From: Exiguobacterium antarcticum DSM 14480
GTDB taxonomy: Bacteria > Bacillota > Bacilli > Exiguobacteriales > Exiguobacteriaceae
Reading direction: 5' to 3'
DNA length: 64,000 bases
Assembly (NCBI RefSeq): GCF_000685865.1
Contig: NZ_JMKS01000003.1
Location: 868,001-932,000 of the forward strand
Shown: in pieces, positions 60,419 through 64,000 of the stretch
Layout of the letters: every line of letters starts with the position of its first letter
Position numbering within the stretch: position 1 is the stretch's first letter
Position numbers and translations under genes: made by a program
Notes under the pieces: generated by a model
The model's database searches: none
What the model was told of the DNA's origin: nothing
What the model saw: the letters and a program-made list of their open reading frames with translations, nothing else

Positions 60419-61423
60419 TTACCGTTTGATGTGTTGCAGTTCGACCGCTGAAATCAACGTGACAGCATCATGTTTTAACATATACAGATCACCTGCATAT
60501 TGCCCGATTTGCGGCAGGTTGGCTTGGTGCAGTAAATTGCGGAACAGTTGTGCCGGGAAATTGACACCACACGCACACGCATACGCATACGCATGAGGAT
60601 ACCCCCCACCAAACCGTGGATTGATTTCTGACAGATACAGCGTCCCCGCAACATCAAACAGATCAAAATCAAGTGGACCGACCAGCCCGGAATCTTCTAA
60701 CACATGTTCAATCCATTCGAAAACATCTTCCCGGACAACCGAACGGCTTTTGTCGGTCTCCCCGGCCCGCATCGTCAACTTTTCCTTGATGAAAATTGAT
60801 GTGACTTGGCCCGATATCAAATCCACATAGGCGTCGACACCAAGCTCTTGACCAACCAGTAGTTCTTGAACGATCAAATCCGTATTCTTCAAAAATAACT
60901 GCTCCACCTCTTCGAACGTCTCGACCTGTCTGACTTCGATGCTGGCACTTCCGCTACGCGGTTTGACGAATACCGGTAAGTGGACTTCTCCTAAAGAAAG
61001 CGCTTCGCGAAACGGCTCCAGTGCCTGATACGTTCTCGCGTGGGCGATTCCTTGACCGAGACAATACTCATACATTGTATATTTATCAAAGCAGAGCTGA
61101 CACGCTTCAGAAGGCGAGACGACAACCGTCACACCCAGTGCTTCGAAACGTTCAGCCGCTTGTGCCAATAAACCGAGTTCCGGATCAATCAGTGACATGA
61201 TCGCGGTCACACCTTCCGCCTGACATAATTGTAATAAATGATCGATGTAATCAACCTCATCTATCCTCGGTACGATGTAATGTTGATCCGTCATGTATAA
61301 TGCTGGTGCTAATGGATTACAATCCGCAGTGCTGACACGTCCCGTCTTAAATTCGTTGACAAAGTATTCGACCAGTTTCGCGCGACGACCGGCGCTCGTG
61401 ATTAATAGATGAGGTCCTTGCAT
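60419..61423 (-). CDS. ATP-grasp ligase of carbamoyl-phosphate-synthase-like type
   Basis: 334 residues. N-terminal Rossmann-like domain (LLITSAGRRAKLVEYF), DKYTMYEYC linker, then the ATP-grasp fold (about 120-300) with the ATP-binding FVKPRSGSASIEVRQV, IVQELLVGQELGVDAYV and the metal-binding LSEINPRFGGGYPHAYAY. Such enzymes join a carboxylate to an amine or thiol. A run of four 6-base units (60571-60594) encodes the alternating A-Y/A-C stretch after the metal site. ATG 61423 follows GGGAG. Substrate unknown; closeness to the polysaccharide locus is suggestive only. Confidence 0.85.
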   Translation of the reverse strand: MQGPHLLITSAGRRAKLVEYFVNEFKTGRVSTADCNPLAPALYMTDQHYIVPRIDEVDYIDHLLQLCQAEGVTAIMSLIDPELGLLAQAAERFEALGVTVVVSPSEACQLCFDKYTMYEYCLGQGIAHARTYQALEPFREALSLGEVHLPVFVKPRSGSASIEVRQVETFEEVEQLFLKNTDLIVQELLVGQELGVDAYVDLISGQVTSIFIKEKLTMRAGETDKSRSVVREDVFEWIEHVLEDSGLVGPLDFDLFDVAGTLYLSEINPRFGGGYPHAYAYACACGVNFPAQLFRNLLHQANLPQIGQYAGDLYMLKHDAVTLISAVELQHIKR

Positions 61424-61518
61424 GCGATTCACTCCCTTTTGTTAATCGTGTTAGCCTTAATGATTCGACCTCACCGCGTGAACACCTGCTGACTTTTAAA
61501 AAAACTAGGACAGAAGAC

Positions 61519-62013
61519 TTATATCCGGGCTAAATGTTTTTTTGTCTTTTTTTTCCAAAATGAAAAATACAATACAATACCAACCAAGGCACCGGTTCCA
61601 TCGAGCAAGACATCTTGAATCAGTCCCGTCCGTCCGCCTGTCAAAATCTGATGGAACTCGTCAAAGACAGCTATCGTGACGGCTACCGTGTACGCAAATA
61701 GTCCCGCCAACAGGTAAGGACGAAGCAACCGTATGGTCAGATCAATCAGCGCGATCCCAAGGACGATGAAAATCGAGACATGAGCAGCCTTTCGAATAAA
61801 AAATTCGACGAATCCGGACGCCCCCAGTGCTGCGACACTAACCTCTCCGTGATAATCAAACGAAATGAACCGCAACCGTTCAACAAAATCTAAATTCAAG
61901 TATCGGGACAAACCGGGTTTTAAGGATTGCTCTTCATACGGCATCGAACTCGATATGAACAAGATGATGACAATCAACAATGTCACATAACCGGACCAAG
62001 GAATTTTTTTCAA
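61519..62013 (-). CDS. VanZ-family membrane protein
   Basis: 164 residues, about four helices. VanZ signatures: LFISSSMPYEEQSL after the first helix, FFIRKAAHVSIFIVLGIAL with the conserved K-x-x-H, and AVFDEFHQILTGGRTGLIQDVLLDGTGALVGI (region of residues about 115-146) with D-E-x-x-Q. The family includes the teicoplanin-resistance protein VanZ; most members have unknown roles in the envelope. The frame opens 41 codons upstream, but AAAGGAGG fits TTG 62013, which begins just before the first helix. Confidence 0.87.
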   Translation of the reverse strand: MKKIPWSGYVTLLIVIILFISSSMPYEEQSLKPGLSRYLNLDFVERLRFISFDYHGEVSVAALGASGFVEFFIRKAAHVSIFIVLGIALIDLTIRLLRPYLLAGLFAYTVAVTIAVFDEFHQILTGGRTGLIQDVLLDGTGALVGIVLYFSFWKKKTKKHLARI

Positions 62014-62241
62014 TATGTCTACCTCCTTTATTTCTCTTGTATTAGAATAGCATGTTCTTTTTTTAGCGATTCCTAAATTCTCCAAAACAATAAATGTTTT
62101 CTGAATTTTCGACCCATTACATACATAATCATGCAATTATTTTTTTATAAAAACTTTTTTTTACATTTTATAGGTTTGCGCTATAATGAAAATGGTTATT
62201 TAGTACTATATGCAAGGAATCAAGAATAGGAGTTGAGCCCT

Positions 62242-62661
62242 GTGAAACGTGCGCTCGGAAAAAAAATCATGCAATTACGTAAACAACATCAATACACCCA
62301 AAAACATTTGGCAGAGCGATGCGGAGAAACCGTCACATCGATTTCTGCCTACGAACGTGGTCAGCGTATGCCAAGTCCGCAAACATTGGAACGACTTGCA
62401 CTTGCTTTGAACACGACAGTGATTGATCTGATTGACCCTCAGTATGTCCAACATCCTTCGTTGCAGGAGTTCATGGCTCAGTCTCTCGAGCCGACTCAAC
62501 CACTTGATTTCAAACTCGTCCTAGAAGATGTCCTCGTCCACCTAACACTTTCGACCGAAGTCTATTTTGACGGGCGTCTACTTACTCAAGAAGTGCGGGA
62601 CCAGATGGCAACGTCGATCAATCAAGCCTTGCAACAAGGATTACAATCAATCAAAGTTTAA
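62242..62661 (+). CDS. XRE-family DNA-binding regulator
   Basis: 139 residues. The helix-turn-helix occupies about residues 4-60: LGKKIMQLRKQHQYTQKHLAERCG and VTSISAYERGQRMPSPQTLERLALAL. The C-terminal half (QSLEPTQPLDFKLVLEDVLVHLTLS) has no recognised sensor. GTG 62242 is 10 bases from AGGAG; the alternative TTG 62233 would overlap that site. It is divergent from VanZ and monocistronic. Target genes unknown; SinR-like control of neighbouring envelope genes is a possibility only. Confidence 0.88.
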   Translation: MKRALGKKIMQLRKQHQYTQKHLAERCGETVTSISAYERGQRMPSPQTLERLALALNTTVIDLIDPQYVQHPSLQEFMAQSLEPTQPLDFKLVLEDVLVHLTLSTEVYFDGRLLTQEVRDQMATSINQALQQGLQSIKV

Positions 62662-62671
62662 ATCCCAGCAC

Positions 62672-62728
62672 AAAAACACGATGAGAAGCGAACAGGATTC
62701 TTCCTGTACACGTCTCATCGTGTTTTTT
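62672..62728. terminator. Bidirectional terminator after the XRE gene
   Basis: AAAAACACGATGAGA and TCTCATCGTGTTTTTT with an inner ACAGGA/TCCTGT hairpin. Confidence 0.85.
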
Positions 62729-62736
62729 CATACACC

Positions 62737-63054
62737 TTAATCGGACTTCAAGACATGATGAATGTACAACTGTCCTTCTTCATATGTCGCTTCCATCATT
62801 CGGCTAAAAAAAGGGGATTTCGATGTTTTTTCTGCCAAAAAAACGCGTTCAAAGCGACTATGTGCTTGACTGACAAAACTGAGTTTCAGTTCCCGTTCGG
62901 TTGACTTGAACGTCAGATGCGTTCCGGTATGACCAAAAGCGTCCGGAAGAACTTGTTTCTCGATGAACCGAAACGTTTCTTCTGGAAACAATGCTGTGAT
63001 AAAGGATAAACAACTGGCTTGTAACGTTTTTGCTTGTGCCGTCTTCTCATCCAT
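62737..63054 (-). CDS. Small cytoplasmic protein, unknown
   Basis: 105 residues, no membrane segment. Alpha/beta character: a helical start (KTAQAKTLQASCLSFITALF), then HLTFKSTERELKLSFVSQ strands and ATYEEGQLYIHHVL at the end. No family recognised. It is convergent with the XRE gene via the shared terminator. The ribosome-binding region upstream (AGGATAGG) is modest. Confidence 0.55.
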   Translation of the reverse strand: MDEKTAQAKTLQASCLSFITALFPEETFRFIEKQVLPDAFGHTGTHLTFKSTERELKLSFVSQAHSRFERVFLAEKTSKSPFFSRMMEATYEEGQLYIHHVLKSD

Positions 63055-63192
63055 AATATCTACCTATCCTCCGTTTGTATGTTGGCATCGTAAAACTGAC
63101 TATTAAGTACTGCTTTCTTTAATACCCCACCTTTAGACCTAGTTAAACTAGTATTCAAAATATTTATATCCAATTTGAGGAATTTTTTTGTC

Positions 63193-63230
63193 AAAAAAGA
63201 TTCTGTGCCCGATGGACACAGAATCTTTTT
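63193..63230 (-). terminator. Terminator of the rightmost gene
   Basis: On the minus strand AAAGATTCTGTG and CACAGAATCTTT form a 12-bp stem with a 9-base loop, followed by six T in all. Confidence 0.9.
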
Positions 63231-63233
63231 CTT

Positions 63234-63977
63234 TCACCCGAGTTTATCCAACTCCAGAATAGTGACCGTTTTACCGGCGTATAAGGTTCGTCCAGTATAA
63301 CGGGACAGTTTCGCGAACTCAAATAATGTATCCGGCTCATACAGATGCTCGACCATGTAGCTGACCTTCTCATCCTCTCCTGATTTCAGATACAGATTAA
63401 AGATCAGTCGATTGTTGTCGACCTTCTGACCATAAAATAACGTACAATCTTGAATTCGTCGTGAAGCGATCGGTTGGACATGTTGTTTCAAATAGTTTGC
63501 ATTATGGATGTTGACGAGCAATTGTCCCTCTGTCGTCAACAGCTGTCGTACGTTTCGGAAAAACAATAACAGTTCTCCCCGTGAATATCGTGCAATCGTC
63601 GTTCCGGGTAAAACGATTTTATCAAAGGCACCGCTTCCCATCACATCAATCAGCTCATTACTCAGTCCATAGACGCGATTCAAATAACGAGAAGAAATTC
63701 CGGCGATCCGGTTCAGTTCCGGTTCGACGAGATAAAGATCGTACCCTTCCTGACATAAGGTATTAAATAAATTCGGTGAAAAGGCCCCATATAACAGAAC
63801 GCGATCTTCTTTTTGTAAGTAACGACGATACAACATCAATTCATCGATTTCCGGTAACGCGGATGTTTCTTGGTAAAGGGCGACGAACCGATCGTCAGCA
63901 AACAGATTATTGAGGACTTGAACACGTGAATAGCTCCCTTTTCGTGAAAACGGGCCAAATAATAATGGGTTATCCAT
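63234..63977 (-). CDS. Possible SAM-methyltransferase-fold protein, unknown substrate
   Basis: 247 residues. The middle resembles a class I methyltransferase core: RVLLYGAFSPNLFNTL in place of motif I, LYLVEPELNRI as an acidic post-I strand, FDKIVLPGTTIARYS as motif IV and LLTTEGQLLVNIHN as motif V-VI. The glycine-rich loop of motif I is not conserved, so enzymatic activity is doubtful. It starts at ATG 63977 close to the right edge, and any upstream operon partner lies outside the window. Confidence 0.5.
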   Translation of the reverse strand: MDNPLLFGPFSRKGSYSRVQVLNNLFADDRFVALYQETSALPEIDELMLYRRYLQKEDRVLLYGAFSPNLFNTLCQEGYDLYLVEPELNRIAGISSRYLNRVYGLSNELIDVMGSGAFDKIVLPGTTIARYSRGELLLFFRNVRQLLTTEGQLLVNIHNANYLKQHVQPIASRRIQDCTLFYGQKVDNNRLIFNLYLKSGEDEKVSYMVEHLYEPDTLFEFAKLSRYTGRTLYAGKTVTILELDKLG

Positions 63978-64000
63978 GATAAATCAACTCCTTGTACGTC

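Noticed and set aside
1-64000. Search by eye for transposases, integrases, tRNA and rRNA genes
   Set aside because: No cloverleaf with a CCA end, no rRNA-like conserved stretches and no transposase or integrase motifs were noticed. A dedicated scan (tRNAscan, barrnap, ISfinder) would be decisive.

Overview
The window looks like a chromosomal segment of a low- to mid-GC Gram-positive bacterium (Bacillales). The overall gene set (YqkB-like, MtnE, S-box-controlled metNIQ, ECF sigma/RskA-type anti-sigma pair, LCP, TagF-like, VanZ) resembles Exiguobacterium; the genus is an inference from memory, not tested by search. Shine-Dalgarno sequences are strong throughout and many starts are TTG or GTG. 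I see no rRNA, tRNA, CRISPR array, prophage or transposase. Layout: 1-3.3 kb, minus-strand polyamine uptake operon (XRE-cupin regulator, potA, potB, potC running off the left edge). 3.3-9.7 kb, DegV, a TspO-like membrane protein whose ribosome-binding site lies inside a perfect hairpin, a YqkB-like protein, an MHYT-GGDEF-EAL c-di-GMP protein, an ECF sigma/anti-sigma pair and a CstR-type persulfide sensor. 9.7-16 kb, a secreted phosphodiester glycosidase, YceI, SMP-30, an MBL hydrolase and a GH13 glucosidase. 16.1-20.2 kb, methionine salvage and uptake: mtnE, then a SAM (S-box) riboswitch and metNIQ; MetN has an abnormal Walker A motif. 20.4-34.2 kb, secreted proteins (CAP domain, ExeM/NucH nuclease, SH3b-rich glucosaminidase), YyaL, glutathione peroxidase and glycerate kinase. 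Between the nuclease and yyaL lies a 0.75-kb gene-free stretch that I read as a strongly promoted, highly structured RNA of about 365-400 nt on the minus strand. 34.3-42.8 kb, a giant double-domain TagF-like teichoic-acid enzyme behind a leader palindrome, a zinc-ribbon/lipoprotein pair, an oxidoreductase, a D,D-carboxypeptidase and an AmiS/UreI channel. 43-57.6 kb, a tightly overlapping 13-gene minus-strand Wzx/Wzy-type exopolysaccharide operon. 57.9-60 kb, a divergent O-antigen-ligase-like gene and its partner. 60.4-64 kb, ATP-grasp, VanZ, XRE regulator and two poorly characterised proteins.

The polysaccharide operon reads as one pathway. Wzz and Wzy set chain length and polymerise. A CapD-type dehydratase plus a DegT aminotransferase would make an amino-deoxy sugar, and a PglC-type transferase would load the first sugar onto undecaprenyl phosphate. 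A UDP-sugar dehydrogenase and epimerase would make uronic sugars. One GT4 extends, Wzx flips and LCP could attach the product to the wall. A FemAB-like acyltransferase and a CapK-like adenylating enzyme suggest an unusual acyl or aminoacyl decoration.

The observations most worth follow-up are the structured RNA at 24.99-25.43 kb, the pair of paralogous four-repeat GSW proteins (homing-endonuclease-associated-repeat-like, without a nuclease) that bracket the polysaccharide locus, the MetN Walker A glycine-to-glutamate change, the tandem TagF-like fusion, and a family of four intergenic stem-loop repeats.
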